Shown piece by piece: positions 28,068 to 37,520 of a DNA stretch of 64,000 nucleotides; position 1 is the first letter of the stretch, and every line of letters begins with the position of its first letter. The translations under genes were made by a program, and so were the position numbers. Below the pieces are notes generated by a model, which made no database searches, was not told where the DNA came from, and was given only the letters and a program-made list of their open reading frames with translations. This DNA comes from Paenibacillus sp. JJ-100 (GTDB lineage: Bacteria > Bacillota > Bacilli > Paenibacillales > Paenibacillaceae), in the NCBI RefSeq assembly GCF_948329825.1, contig NZ_CAOJCM010000003.1, positions 434,001 through 498,000 on the forward strand, given 5' to 3'.

Positions 28068-29351
28068 ATGCAGCGAAAAATCAATCTTCTCCTGGTACTG
28101 TTCAGCCTCATTGGCGGAGCAGTCGGTTTTGCGGCAGGGGAACTCATGCTGCATCAGTGGCTTGGGAAGATGCCACGGCTGCTGCTGATGGGATTATACT
28201 TTGGTGTGCTGGCACTGAGTGTAGGGCTGTTCTGCTTACTGGCGGAGATAATCTCACCACGTCTGAATGGTGCTTCGTGGAAGCTCAGATATCTCGGCTT
28301 GTCCTGGAAGCTGCTCGTTCCGGCAACACTGGCTCTGCTACTGGTGGCTGGACTCGGTTTGCAGTTGCTATACCAGATTAATCCGGGCGGTGCGAAGCAG
28401 GTCAAAGATATCGTGCTGATGATCGACAACTCCGGCAGCATGAGCGACACCGATCCGAATAACGGGCGGTTTGAAGCAGCCAAAACGCTGATCAACCAGA
28501 TGGAGAGCGACAAGCAGGTGGCGGTAATTACGTTTGACGATCAGCCACAATTGTTGCAACCCTTCATTGCAGTGGATAGCGAAGCTTCGAAAAATGAAGT
28601 GAACAACCAAATTGACAGCATTGTAACAACGCCGGGTGGGACTAATTTTGATGCGGTACTCCGGGAAGGGATGGAGCTGATCCAGAGCAAGCCAGATGTG
28701 AAGCGGGGAACAGTTGTTATCCTGTTATCTGACGGATTCAGCGATGCCGATATCTCAGGTGTTTTGCCGCAGTATGTACAAGAACAGGTTGCGATTCATA
28801 CGGTTGGCTTGAGTCTGGTTGACCCTTCGGGCACGGATCTGCTCAAAAATATTGCTCAGCAAACCGGCGGGATGTACTATGATGTGCCGGATGCAGGTGG
28901 TCTGGATCTGGCATTCCAGCAGATTTACGATACGATTGATGAACGTACACTCGTGACAGAGCGTACCGGTGCCATGGAACATAGCGTGTATCTCGCCATT
29001 TTCCGCGTCGCTGCCTTACTGTTCATCGGTGTAGCTCTGGGTGTATCACTTGGTCTTGTGTTTGATAACCGACATCTTGCGCTCAGCTTTGGTGTGGGCG
29101 GTGCAGTCTCGGGCTTACTAGCCGGTTTATTGCTAGAGTGGGGATTGAACGGTTCGAATGTAGGTGATGCTTTCGTTCGGTTGGGAGCAATGCTGATCCT
29201 GTCGGGTGTGCTTACCCTCTTCTCATGGATTGTTCCCATTAAAGAGAACACGCCGCGTAAGAGTAAAGGACGCCGGGACGCTGGTCGTGGGACTTCTTCT
29301 GCGGAAGGATTCGGGCAGCGACCACGAGACACACGCAGCAAAGGATTTTAA
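28068..29351 (+). CDS. Integral membrane vWA domain protein
   Basis: 427 residues. Three N-terminal helices (NLLLVLFSLIGGAVGFAAG, LLMGLYFGVLALSVGLF, LLVPATLALLLVAGLGL) are followed by a vWA domain (about 115-300) with a perfect MIDAS motif DNSGSMSD, the Thr in TTPGGTNFD and LLSDGFSD. Three to four C-terminal helices and a basic, Arg/Lys-rich tail end the protein. ATG 28068 is 11 bases after AAAGGA; in-frame ATG 28056 is too close to that site. The topology puts vWA between two helix bundles, unlike the secreted vWA protein of the same operon. Confidence 0.87.
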   Translation: MQRKINLLLVLFSLIGGAVGFAAGELMLHQWLGKMPRLLLMGLYFGVLALSVGLFCLLAEIISPRLNGASWKLRYLGLSWKLLVPATLALLLVAGLGLQLLYQINPGGAKQVKDIVLMIDNSGSMSDTDPNNGRFEAAKTLINQMESDKQVAVITFDDQPQLLQPFIAVDSEASKNEVNNQIDSIVTTPGGTNFDAVLREGMELIQSKPDVKRGTVVILLSDGFSDADISGVLPQYVQEQVAIHTVGLSLVDPSGTDLLKNIAQQTGGMYYDVPDAGGLDLAFQQIYDTIDERTLVTERTGAMEHSVYLAIFRVAALLFIGVALGVSLGLVFDNRHLALSFGVGGAVSGLLAGLLLEWGLNGSNVGDAFVRLGAMLILSGVLTLFSWIVPIKENTPRKSKGRRDAGRGTSSAEGFGQRPRDTRSKGF

Positions 29352-29372
29352 CATCGGGGAGGTCAATGGAAT

Positions 29373-30071
29373 ATGCGGGTTATGAATGCAGATGCAGATC
29401 CTTCAGCTCCCCGGATTCGAAAGCTAACGCTCGCGGTGGACGAAGATCGCTGCACGCTTCGCTGGCTCTGGCCGGAGCAGCTTGAGGCAGTGTACGTCGA
29501 ACGTCTGGAACTTAATCAGATGAACGAGAATCACGTGGCTGAGGAACAATGGGGCGATATGGATCACAGTGGAAAGGGACATTCAGAAGCCTGGACACAA
29601 GGCAAGCTGAAGCTGTATACACGCGAGGAGTACAAGGCTAACAACGGGTATACAGACCGAATCACTGGCTTTGGTGCGATCCAGTACACTGTGTATGCAT
29701 GTCAGATGCATAAGGATGGGCCTGTGCTGATTCGTCAGCAGGATGAAGATAATCGAGGGATTGCAAGTGCAGGCAAGGCGGATATCCGCTTTGCCATTCG
29801 CTATAAGAGCGGTTTTTTTCAGAAACGCAAGACGGTTCTGATTACCGTAACGGCCGAAGTGCCTGTGCCTAAAGAAGCGCTCTGTTATGTTCGCAAGCAG
29901 GGCGGTGTACCGCTGAACAAGGACGATGGTACGGTATACCCTTTTCTGAGTGATTTTGTACCTGGAAAAAATGAAATGCCGCCTGTGGAAGTCGCCAAAG
30001 ACGACTATGTGAGGTTGTTCTTCACGGATGGCCCGAAATATGGAGCCGCTTATCGGCTCATTTCAGACTGA
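29373..30071 (+). CDS. Beta-rich 232-residue protein of unknown function
   Basis: Mostly predicted strands, with segments such as RKLTLAVDEDRCTLRWLWPE and KRKTVLITVTAEVPVPKE suggesting one or two Ig/FN3-like sandwiches. It has no signal peptide, membrane helix or catalytic motif. GGGGAGG at 29356-29362 supports ATG 29373. It lies between the membrane vWA gene and the GTPase gene in the same direction with short gaps, so it belongs to the system, perhaps as an adaptor. Confidence 0.7.
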   Translation: MRVMNADADPSAPRIRKLTLAVDEDRCTLRWLWPEQLEAVYVERLELNQMNENHVAEEQWGDMDHSGKGHSEAWTQGKLKLYTREEYKANNGYTDRITGFGAIQYTVYACQMHKDGPVLIRQQDEDNRGIASAGKADIRFAIRYKSGFFQKRKTVLITVTAEVPVPKEALCYVRKQGGVPLNKDDGTVYPFLSDFVPGKNEMPPVEVAKDDYVRLFFTDGPKYGAAYRLISD

Positions 30072-30130
30072 ACAGACACGACGATCCAAGTTGAATTTAT
30101 ATTTACACACAAACGGGGAGGGGAGTGGCT

Positions 30131-31390
30131 ATGAGTTTTTTTAGCCGGTTTTTGAAGAGACAGCAGCCGGAGGAACGACCGCTGTTTTACGACATCGTAT
30201 GTCCTTACTGCTTCAGCAAATTCTCACCGGAAGATGTGGTGTTCCGTGCGGCACACCATCGTGACGATGATGAGGACTATGCACTCGGAGAAGATGCCAA
30301 GCTCAACCGATATCGGGAGCGCTTTGGACTGGATACGGTATTTGATATGGAGGCTGTGCTGACACCTTATGATGTACCGGAAGAACATCGAATCTATTCG
30401 GATAACATCATCATGGGGTTGAATGATCGTTATGGTGTAGTGACGCGCCGCCGGTTGTGTCCGCACTGTCATAACGAACTGCCTGTAACGGCAGGCAAGG
30501 CACCAAGCAACATCATTTCCATCATTGGAGCATCCCAGGTGGGGAAATCCGTCTATATGACATCGTTGATTCACACGTTGCAGCATTATACGGCAGATCA
30601 TTTTGACGCCGCCTGTATGCCGCTGAATGCAGAGATTAGCCGCCGTTTCCGCGCGGATTATGAAGAGCCACTTTTCGAGCGGGGTGACCTGCTGGATTCA
30701 ACACAGAAAGAGAAGTTGCAGGAGCCGTTTATCTTCCAATTTGTGTTCAAGGATGAGGATAAAGCACCGTTGACACTCGTTTTTTTTGACGTGGCTGGTG
30801 AAGGTATGGTGGAACAGGATTATCTGGGTTTACATGGACAGCATATCAAAAACTCGGCAGGCATTTTATTTATGGTGGACCCGCTCCAGATTCGTTCGAT
30901 CCGAGACAAGATCCGTATTAACCTCGGCAGCGAACCGGGAGAATGGACACCAAAATACGATGAACCGCGAGATGTGGTGCTGACCCTGTTCGGTGACTTT
31001 ATTGCTTATCAGGATAAGGCCAAGACCGATATCCCAACTGCTGTTGTGCTCACCAAAAGTGACATGCTGCACTCTCTCAAGGATGAGGAGGGGGATTACA
31101 TCAAGTCCAACAGCAATGTATTCCGCAACATGGTGCACCGCGATTGGTTTGACCTGACCGAGTTCGAGAATATCGATGGGGAGATTCGCCGTTTTATCGA
31201 GAAAGTGGATCGTCCGTTCAAAGGCACGATGGATGTGTACTTCAAGAACACGGCTTATTTCGCTGTATCTGCGCTGGGCAGTAATCCGGTAGATATGAAA
31301 ATCCAGGGCGTAGTTAGTCCTATTCGTGTGGATGAGCCTTTCCTATGGCTGCTGTACAAGCTCAAATACATTGAGGGGAGAGTGGGATAA
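30131..31390 (+). CDS. Zinc-ribbon TRAFAC-like GTPase
   Basis: 419 residues. A split zinc ribbon comes first: CPYCFSKFSPEDV near residue 20 and CPHCHNELPV near residue 110, bracketing an insert. It is followed by a P-loop GTPase domain with G1 GASQVGKS (about 132-139), a G3-like DVAGEG (about 220) and G4 TKSD (about 305). The G4 motif indicates guanine specificity. The family resembles TRAFAC-clade GTPases seen next to GAP1-type proteins. The start is ATG 30131 after GGGGAGGGGAG; GTG 30125 lies within that site. Its stop codon shares one base with the ATG of the next gene (TAATG), so the two are translationally coupled, as expected for a GTPase and its regulator. Confidence 0.87.
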   Translation: MSFFSRFLKRQQPEERPLFYDIVCPYCFSKFSPEDVVFRAAHHRDDDEDYALGEDAKLNRYRERFGLDTVFDMEAVLTPYDVPEEHRIYSDNIIMGLNDRYGVVTRRRLCPHCHNELPVTAGKAPSNIISIIGASQVGKSVYMTSLIHTLQHYTADHFDAACMPLNAEISRRFRADYEEPLFERGDLLDSTQKEKLQEPFIFQFVFKDEDKAPLTLVFFDVAGEGMVEQDYLGLHGQHIKNSAGILFMVDPLQIRSIRDKIRINLGSEPGEWTPKYDEPRDVVLTLFGDFIAYQDKAKTDIPTAVVLTKSDMLHSLKDEEGDYIKSNSNVFRNMVHRDWFDLTEFENIDGEIRRFIEKVDRPFKGTMDVYFKNTAYFAVSALGSNPVDMKIQGVVSPIRVDEPFLWLLYKLKYIEGRVG

Positions 31391-34300
31391 TGCGTTCTTC
31401 CATAACTCCGCCCATTCAACAGCAGATGTACACGAGAGAGCGGCGCGGGGTATTCCGGACAACAGAGGGATTCGATACGGTGGCTGCATCGCCGGGACTC
31501 GACCCTTCCTTTATCAAAAAAGTACTACATCCTTACTGTGTCTATGATGCTCCTGCGGAGCTGACAGGCCGAAGCGAGAAGGATGAGAGCAAATTCCCGG
31601 CTTCCATGCACCTACTTCATCTGGAGAACGGTGAGACGATTCTGGGGCAAAATGTGTACCAGGCTGCGGACTTTACCGGGCTGCGCAGTGCTTTTTTCGC
31701 TCATAACTATGTGTTGTCTCCAGCCAGCGCGGAACAATATATGAAAGGGATCGACTGGCTGGATACCGTGTTCGCTACTTCGTATGACATCGAGCAAGGC
31801 ACGGAGCTGCCTGTGCTGACAGCATTGCCTGTAGCAACGGGAGATGTCGCTGGGCCTCGTGCTGGCCTGAGCGACAGCCATTTTAATTCTAATGCTTCAA
31901 CGAGCCAGATTCTGAGTGCGCTGAAAATGGATGAGACGCTATTCAAGCGTTTGCTCTATGCAGTAATGCAGGCTGTGGCAACACGCCGCAAAGTATACAT
32001 AGCGCTTGATGTGCCAGCGGAGGAAGTGACTGCAGGTGCGAAAGCTATACTGCGTCTGCTGTACAAGGCACTGCCGTATGCGTTCAGGCGGCAACTGGGC
32101 TTTATGACGTTTGCCAAGGAACCGCAGGCCAAAAAGGGAATTCATGTGCAGTTTGTGGAGCGCGGTACATTGCGTCCCAAGGATCGGAATACGGAAAAAG
32201 ATTTCACCTTTGATCTCATGTCAGGGCGGGTTATGCATGCAGAGGCTTCGGTGGCCAAACTGCCTTATATTGAATTTGCATGGTCTTTGATACAAGACCC
32301 GGCAAGGGCGACTGCGTTTTACACTTTTGCTGATGAGATGTTAGCAGGCATGGAGCCTGGACGAGAGTTTTCTATTGAAGCATACGGAGAGTTGTCAGTA
32401 TTCTTTAGCCTCGAACAAGGTATGGAAGATGTCTATTTGAATAACAAAAGCGAGGTCTTGAGCGGGTTACTGACCTACCTGAAACCGGAAGGAGCGCTAC
32501 AGCAACGTTCACGTCTGAATGAACTGTTTCTGACTTTGCTCAGCCGAGAGTTAGACAGCACACGACGAGAAAATGTACCTGAAGAGGCAGTTGCCTCTTG
32601 TATTGGAGACTATTTCAGCATTGCAGCACCCGTCGTGAAGGCAAGGATTGTCGATTATTTTATCTATGCTGTGAACAATGCCCGTGCCCAGAAACGGATG
32701 CGAGCTGTCCAGGAGCTGTATACCATTCTGGAACGCGATGCTTGGCTGCATCAGGCATTCTTTGATAAGGTGCTAGGCAATGCGTCGTTAACAAAGCTGT
32801 TGTTTGAGCCATATCTGGACAATCAGTTGAAACGTACGGAAACAGCAGCGGGTGTCATTGAACTTATTCAGCGGTGGGTTACAGCCAATCCGTCTGCCAT
32901 CCAATCTACATTTTTACTCGAACGTTCTTGTGAAGAGCTTCGGGAAAGGCTGTGCTCTGCGCCTGAGCCTGTTCCATCTGCGAACGATGCGCTGCAGCGG
33001 GTTAGTGTGCTGGATCGGATCAACGGGAAGCGTGAGCTTGAACCTGAGATTACAGGACATATCGGACAGTCTGACGTCGCAGCTAGTTTAGAGCACCGAA
33101 CGGGTCACTATAGCAACAACCTGGCTGGGTATCAGGAAGACTTGACGAAGCTGGCAGACAAGCTTGCCTATGTGATTAACTTGTTCATGATTCAGGATCT
33201 GGATCTAGAACGGGTGAATCGCGACCAGCTTCTGCGTATCGATATTTTGCAGCATGAGGATGAAGTTCGGGATTGGGCTGCACGCCAAGGCTCGGATGTC
33301 GCTGCAAGAACAAACGTGATGCTGGCTGCCAGAGCATGGCTAAAAGGTGAGGTTCAGGCAGAAGAAGGGGTGGAGTCCCTCTCGCTTGCTGAGCGTGATG
33401 AGCTTCAGCGCTGGACACGTCGCTGGCTAGCGACAGAGCTGCAGAATCATCGGGGAACAGAAGCGTATGAGGCTTTGCCGCTAGCGTTCTACCGTGGGGG
33501 AAGCAGCAGTAATCGTCTTGATTATTCGGGTCTGATCGAATTTGTACGTAGTCATACAGGTCAACCCGAAGTCTTGTATGCTTTTTTTGAATGGTCTGGC
33601 AAACAACGGATGTTTGTTCGTGGCTCCAATGCGCATAAAGGTTATGCAGATGCCATCATTACGTATTTTAAATCTCATGATCGGGAAGCATTCCGATCCA
33701 AGTCTGCTTTTAAGCCGTATTATGCAAAAGCAGGAAAAGCGATGAAACCGGTCTATGATCGTGCCAAAGCTGAGCTTGCTTCTCCGCTAATGCGTATACT
33801 AACTGGAAGTAAGAACAGGCGCTGGCTGGGGATGTTGCTTCTACTCCTCGTTCTCGGTATTGCGGGTGGTACGTATGCCTGGATAAACAGTGCGTCAGAA
33901 CCTCAGGCGCAACCACCGACCGATCAGAAGCCAGCAGCCCCTGCCGAGCCTGAGGAGAAACCAGCAGACTATATTGGTTATATTGTAGCTGCGAATAAGC
34001 AGAACGAAGCAGAATCATCGTCCCTGTTAGTCATCCGTTATCAGGGCGAGAAGGGCGGTGATCCTTTTGAACGTGGGCGTCTACAGTTCCTTATGGATGA
34101 CGGTAGCACGAAGGATCTCGTCGTGGAGAACAAATGGAAACCATTGAATGATGCTCAGATGTCAGGCGGAACCAAAGAAGATTCTGCATCAGATTCAAAG
34201 GTTGGTGCAGGGACAGGAAATGCATCTGAATCAGATGCAGAAGCAGATCAAGAGTCGGCAGATTCCGAAGCTGGCAGTGCATCAACAGACCTAACGGATG

Positions 34301-34545
34301 AATCACCGACACAAGACGAAGGGAAAACGGATAAGAATCCAGCGGGTACGGTCTCGACAGAAGGGAAACCCAATGCGGACAGTTCAAGTTCAACACCTTT
34401 AACTGCGGCAGAAGTGGATCGCTTGTACCCTTACGGCATGCAGATGACGTTGCCGGACAGTATTGATCCGAAACATGTGGTGGGCATCCAACAAGGTGCA
34501 GAGGGTTCGGAATTAACTGTTGAGCTGATACAGGAACCCATCTGA
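31390..34545 (+). CDS. GAP1-N1-like GTPase-associated membrane protein
   Basis: 1051 residues. The N-terminal region (about 8-300) has the pattern of GTPase-associated protein 1, N-terminal type 1: QQQMYTRERRGVF, EGFDTVAASPGLDPSFI and TGLRSAFFAHNYVLS. A long helical middle follows (about 330-800). One membrane helix (WLGMLLLLLVLGIAGGTYAWI, about 813-833) leads to an outer segment with a small folded part, an acidic Ser/Asp/Glu linker and a final 40-residue conserved-looking piece (VDRLYPYGMQMTLPDSIDP). It is coupled by TAATG overlap to the GTPase. The family name is recalled from published conflict-system work and not checked. Control of the GTPase from the membrane is inferred. Confidence 0.78.
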   Translation: MRSSITPPIQQQMYTRERRGVFRTTEGFDTVAASPGLDPSFIKKVLHPYCVYDAPAELTGRSEKDESKFPASMHLLHLENGETILGQNVYQAADFTGLRSAFFAHNYVLSPASAEQYMKGIDWLDTVFATSYDIEQGTELPVLTALPVATGDVAGPRAGLSDSHFNSNASTSQILSALKMDETLFKRLLYAVMQAVATRRKVYIALDVPAEEVTAGAKAILRLLYKALPYAFRRQLGFMTFAKEPQAKKGIHVQFVERGTLRPKDRNTEKDFTFDLMSGRVMHAEASVAKLPYIEFAWSLIQDPARATAFYTFADEMLAGMEPGREFSIEAYGELSVFFSLEQGMEDVYLNNKSEVLSGLLTYLKPEGALQQRSRLNELFLTLLSRELDSTRRENVPEEAVASCIGDYFSIAAPVVKARIVDYFIYAVNNARAQKRMRAVQELYTILERDAWLHQAFFDKVLGNASLTKLLFEPYLDNQLKRTETAAGVIELIQRWVTANPSAIQSTFLLERSCEELRERLCSAPEPVPSANDALQRVSVLDRINGKRELEPEITGHIGQSDVAASLEHRTGHYSNNLAGYQEDLTKLADKLAYVINLFMIQDLDLERVNRDQLLRIDILQHEDEVRDWAARQGSDVAARTNVMLAARAWLKGEVQAEEGVESLSLAERDELQRWTRRWLATELQNHRGTEAYEALPLAFYRGGSSSNRLDYSGLIEFVRSHTGQPEVLYAFFEWSGKQRMFVRGSNAHKGYADAIITYFKSHDREAFRSKSAFKPYYAKAGKAMKPVYDRAKAELASPLMRILTGSKNRRWLGMLLLLLVLGIAGGTYAWINSASEPQAQPPTDQKPAAPAEPEEKPADYIGYIVAANKQNEAESSSLLVIRYQGEKGGDPFERGRLQFLMDDGSTKDLVVENKWKPLNDAQMSGGTKEDSASDSKVGAGTGNASESDAEADQESADSEAGSASTDLTDESPTQDEGKTDKNPAGTVSTEGKPNADSSSSTPLTAAEVDRLYPYGMQMTLPDSIDPKHVVGIQQGAEGSELTVELIQEPI

Positions 34546-34620
34546 GGATCCTGATTTAACGATACAATGAATCATAACAAACACAGAAACATATTAAGGT
34601 AAGATTAAGTTGAGTTAGAA

Positions 34621-34660
34621 GGATGGTCCTGAACCGAGGTTTCAGGATCATCCTTTTTTT
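34621..34660 (+). terminator. Intrinsic terminator of the seven-gene operon
   Basis: GGATGGTCCTGAA pairs with TTCAGGATCATCC around a short loop and is followed by seven T residues. Confidence 0.88.
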
Positions 34661-34878
34661 GAGATAACCCGTTTAAGAAGAGGAAGTGTGCAGTAGACAT
34701 TTTTAGTTCACAAAATAGACATAATTCGATTGATTCAGATTAAGGACATGAGTGAACAGTGAAAAATGGTACGGAATCATTGAGAAATACTCTCATATAA
34801 TAAGTGGGGAAGGAAGTGGCTTAGAGCGGAAGATAGATAAAAAAAGCCTGAATCCATCAAAAGATGTGGTATTTTTGG
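34661..34878. other. AT-rich intergenic DNA
   Basis: Nothing recognisable besides runs of A and T. The stretch separates the operon terminator from the next iron-regulated promoter. Confidence 0.4.
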
Positions 34879-34908
34879 TTGACAAGTGATAATGATTATC
34901 AGTATCTT
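34879..34908 (+). promoter_or_regulatory. Promoter with embedded Fur box
   Basis: TTGACA (34879-34884) and TATCTT (34903-34908) are 18 bases apart. The spacer contains the perfect Fur palindrome TGATAATGATTATCA at 34887-34901, exactly the 7-1-7 consensus. Iron-replete repression of the downstream ATPase is expected. Confidence 0.87.
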
Positions 34909-35018
34909 TATTGTAGAAGATTTAATTCAGAAGTAATGAATCAGAATATAAATTCGATTTCGTGTTCGTTAGGATAGCCGGCATACATAACCGGGATTAA
35001 TGAGAGAGGGATGATCGC

Positions 35019-35903
35019 ATGTTTCGTCTGGAGACGTCCAAGTTGGATATCGCTTATGAGGAAAGACTGATAGTTGAGGATCTGAACATTCAGATTCCCC
35101 AAGGGAAAATCACTGCACTTGTGGGAGCCAATGGTTCGGGAAAATCAACGATCCTGAAAACGATGGCACGTATTATGTCTCCGAAGGCAGGCAACGTGTT
35201 ACTCGACGGGAAGTCTATTCATAAGCAGTCTACGCGTGAAGTTGCCAAGCAACTTGCGATTCTGCCTCAAAATCCTACAGCTCCGGAAGGGCTGACCGTT
35301 ACAGAATTGGTTTCTTATGGTCGTTTTCCTTATCAAAAGGGATTCGGTTCCATGCGCGCAGAAGACAAACGCATGATTGAGTGGGCGATTGAAGTAACCG
35401 GTATGACCGAATTCCATGATCGTCCGATCGATCAGTTGTCTGGTGGGCAACGTCAGCGTGCCTGGATTGCCATGGCACTTGCACAGGAGACGGATATTCT
35501 TTTCCTAGACGAGCCGACAACCTTCCTCGATATGGCTCACCAGCTTGAAGTATTGCAGTTGTTGGAGCATCTGAATGCAACGGCTAATCGGACCATTGTG
35601 ATGGTCGTACACGACCTTAATCATGCATCTCGATATGCACAGCATATGATTGGAATCAAAAAGGGTAAAGCTGTTGCACAAGGCTCACCGGTAGAAGTCA
35701 TGACTTCAGATGTACTGCGTGAAGTGTTCAATATTGAAGCGGATATTGTCATGGACCCGCGTTCCAATGTACCACTGTGTTTACCATATGCACTCGCTGG
35801 TGAACGCCAAAGACCTGTAGCTCCTGAAACAAAAGTGATGAACACTGCCATGGTTCATGCCGTGGGCCGTACGGAACATCGCGTTCAAGCAACAGGCAGT
35901 TAA
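35019..35903 (+). CDS. Ferric-siderophore ABC transporter ATPase (FhuC/YusV-like)
   Basis: 294 residues with Walker A GANGSGKST (about 36-44), Q-loop ILPQNPTAPEGLTV, signature LSGGQRQRAWIAM, Walker B ILFLDEPTTFLDM and VVHDLNHAS. The C-terminal extension of about 35 residues is longer than usual. No permease or binding-protein gene lies nearby, so it probably serves several permease sets in trans, as YusV does for bacillibactin and hydroxamate importers in B. subtilis. The Fur box 110 bases upstream agrees. ATG 35019 follows GAGAGGG. Confidence 0.9.
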   Translation: MFRLETSKLDIAYEERLIVEDLNIQIPQGKITALVGANGSGKSTILKTMARIMSPKAGNVLLDGKSIHKQSTREVAKQLAILPQNPTAPEGLTVTELVSYGRFPYQKGFGSMRAEDKRMIEWAIEVTGMTEFHDRPIDQLSGGQRQRAWIAMALAQETDILFLDEPTTFLDMAHQLEVLQLLEHLNATANRTIVMVVHDLNHASRYAQHMIGIKKGKAVAQGSPVEVMTSDVLREVFNIEADIVMDPRSNVPLCLPYALAGERQRPVAPETKVMNTAMVHAVGRTEHRVQATGS

Positions 35904-36003
35904 TTGAAATGAGCTGGATTGCATATGCGATCCTGAAGTATAGAATTGAAGCCGCTGTGCGCTGTAGCACGCGGCTCATTCGCATTCACGGGAGGATTCA
36001 CTA

Positions 36004-36822
36004 ATGGGCGCAATCGACTATACCTGGCTTGAACAATATGGACGGATATCGACCAGTCCCGCTTCAGATCCGATATATACTACAGTTTTGGCATCGTTAC
36101 GGGATGCAGAGCATGCGAAAGAGATGCTGACCGTGTATCATGAGTATTTACGTGCAGATTGCTTGCGGACCACTGCAGTATATTTCATGCATTCTATTCG
36201 TGGACTGCTGTTAGCCATTCATTACATGAATGCGATGTGTGACACGATACTGAATATTTCTCTGGATAATCTTCAACTACAGTTGGTTGTTCAGGACGGA
36301 TATCCGTCATTCCAATTTCTATTGCTCGATCAATCCGAGTATGCACATCCTGCGGCAGTGGTTAAGGATCAATCGGAATCGAAAGCTGCATCTGTATCTG
36401 CACGAGAAGCGATGCTCAACGCGTATTACAAGGAACAGCTTAGGCCGCTCATTGAGGGAATTGCACAGGCTGTCGGAGCGAACACAGGACAGATGTGGGC
36501 ACAGCAAGCGTCGATCCTGAAGTGGTTCAAGACGCTGGCTGCCCAGATGGACATTACAGCTGAAGAACGGGAGGCTGTTCATCAGGGTTATGAGTATGTG
36601 ACTATGATGCCGCCTGAAATTCTGGGATTGCGCAAAAATGTGTTAGCTTTCAAGCCCGTGGAGATCGACAGTCCGTACCAACCTGGAGAGAAAATGTTGA
36701 TGAAGTCAGCATGCTGTCTGCATTATAAAGTCTATGACGGTCAAGAGTATTGTTATAGCTGTCCTAAGCTAAGCAGAGCTGAGCGGCAAAGCCAATACGA
36801 TAAGATCAGGGCTTCGCGGTAA
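36004..36822 (+). CDS. FhuF-like ferric-siderophore reductase
   Basis: 272 residues. The C-terminal CC-x11-C-x2-C pattern (SACCLHYKVYDGQEYCYSC, about 239-256) is the [2Fe-2S]-binding signature of FhuF-type proteins, which reduce ferric siderophores in the cytoplasm to release iron. The usual spacing is x10. The upstream region (about 1-230) is helical and poorly conserved, as in the family. GGGAGGATT precedes ATG 36004. Position 100 bases after the siderophore ATPase gene suggests co-regulation by the same Fur promoter. Confidence 0.85.
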   Translation: MGAIDYTWLEQYGRISTSPASDPIYTTVLASLRDAEHAKEMLTVYHEYLRADCLRTTAVYFMHSIRGLLLAIHYMNAMCDTILNISLDNLQLQLVVQDGYPSFQFLLLDQSEYAHPAAVVKDQSESKAASVSAREAMLNAYYKEQLRPLIEGIAQAVGANTGQMWAQQASILKWFKTLAAQMDITAEEREAVHQGYEYVTMMPPEILGLRKNVLAFKPVEIDSPYQPGEKMLMKSACCLHYKVYDGQEYCYSCPKLSRAERQSQYDKIRASR

Positions 36823-36977
36823 ATTTGATGTATACGATGGAACAAGTCTATAATTAACTTAAAGGTCGGCGTTATAGCCTATAAGCTATAGGTGCAGGCT
36901 CATAAGCTATTGTGGGCATTGGTGTATATTGGTTTATACATGCCCTCGTCTAATTTATGTCATAGGAGGAATCAGCA

Positions 36978-37457
36978 ATGTCCGTATATTCTTACAAGGC
37001 AGTAACAACCGCAAATCAGGAAGTGCCCCTGGATATGTATCAAGGCAAGGTGCTCGTCATTGCGAACACAGCTAGTAAATGTGGGCTGACTCCGCAATAT
37101 GGTGAACTGCAGAAGCTCTATGATCGCTATCGTGATCAAGGTTTGGTGGTACTTGGTTTTCCATGTAATCAATTCGGTGGACAGGAGCCAGGTACAAGCG
37201 AAGAAGCTGAATCTTTTTGTCAGATCAACTATGGCGTAAACTTTCCAGTCTTTGCAAAAGTCGATGTGAACGGTGAAGAGGCACACCCTCTGTTTCAATA
37301 TCTGAAAGAACAGCAACCTGGACCGGGGGAAACCAGCGATATTCAGTGGAACTTTACGAAGTTTCTTGTGAATCGTGAAGGTGAAGTTGTTGCCCGGATT
37401 GAACCCAAAGAATCACCAGAGTCAATGACTCAAGCGATTGAGCAATTACTCGGTTAA
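36978..37457 (+). CDS. Glutathione peroxidase-like thiol peroxidase
   Basis: 159 residues of the GPx fold with a Cys in place of selenocysteine (NTASKCGLTPQYGELQ, about Cys 36). The conserved FPCNQFGGQEPG contains the resolving Cys and catalytic Gln, and WNFTKFLV contains the Trp/Asn of the catalytic tetrad. In bacteria lacking glutathione such enzymes use thioredoxin or bacillithiol. TAGGAGG precedes ATG 36978. It is probably monocistronic with a terminator at 37488-37520. Confidence 0.92.
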   Translation: MSVYSYKAVTTANQEVPLDMYQGKVLVIANTASKCGLTPQYGELQKLYDRYRDQGLVVLGFPCNQFGGQEPGTSEEAESFCQINYGVNFPVFAKVDVNGEEAHPLFQYLKEQQPGPGETSDIQWNFTKFLVNREGEVVARIEPKESPESMTQAIEQLLG

Positions 37458-37487
37458 TTCGCTGCATGTGAAATAGACTGATGATGC

Positions 37488-37520
37488 GAAGTCTGTCCTA
37501 GATAGGACAGGCTTCTTTTT
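37488..37520 (+). terminator. Intrinsic terminator after the peroxidase
   Basis: GAAGTCTGTCC, loop TAGATA, GGACAGGCTTC, then five T. Confidence 0.88.

Noticed and set aside
36865..36915. CCTATAAGCTATAGG-type repeats before the peroxidase gene
   Set aside because: Short AT-rich dyads without promoter elements, likely chance.
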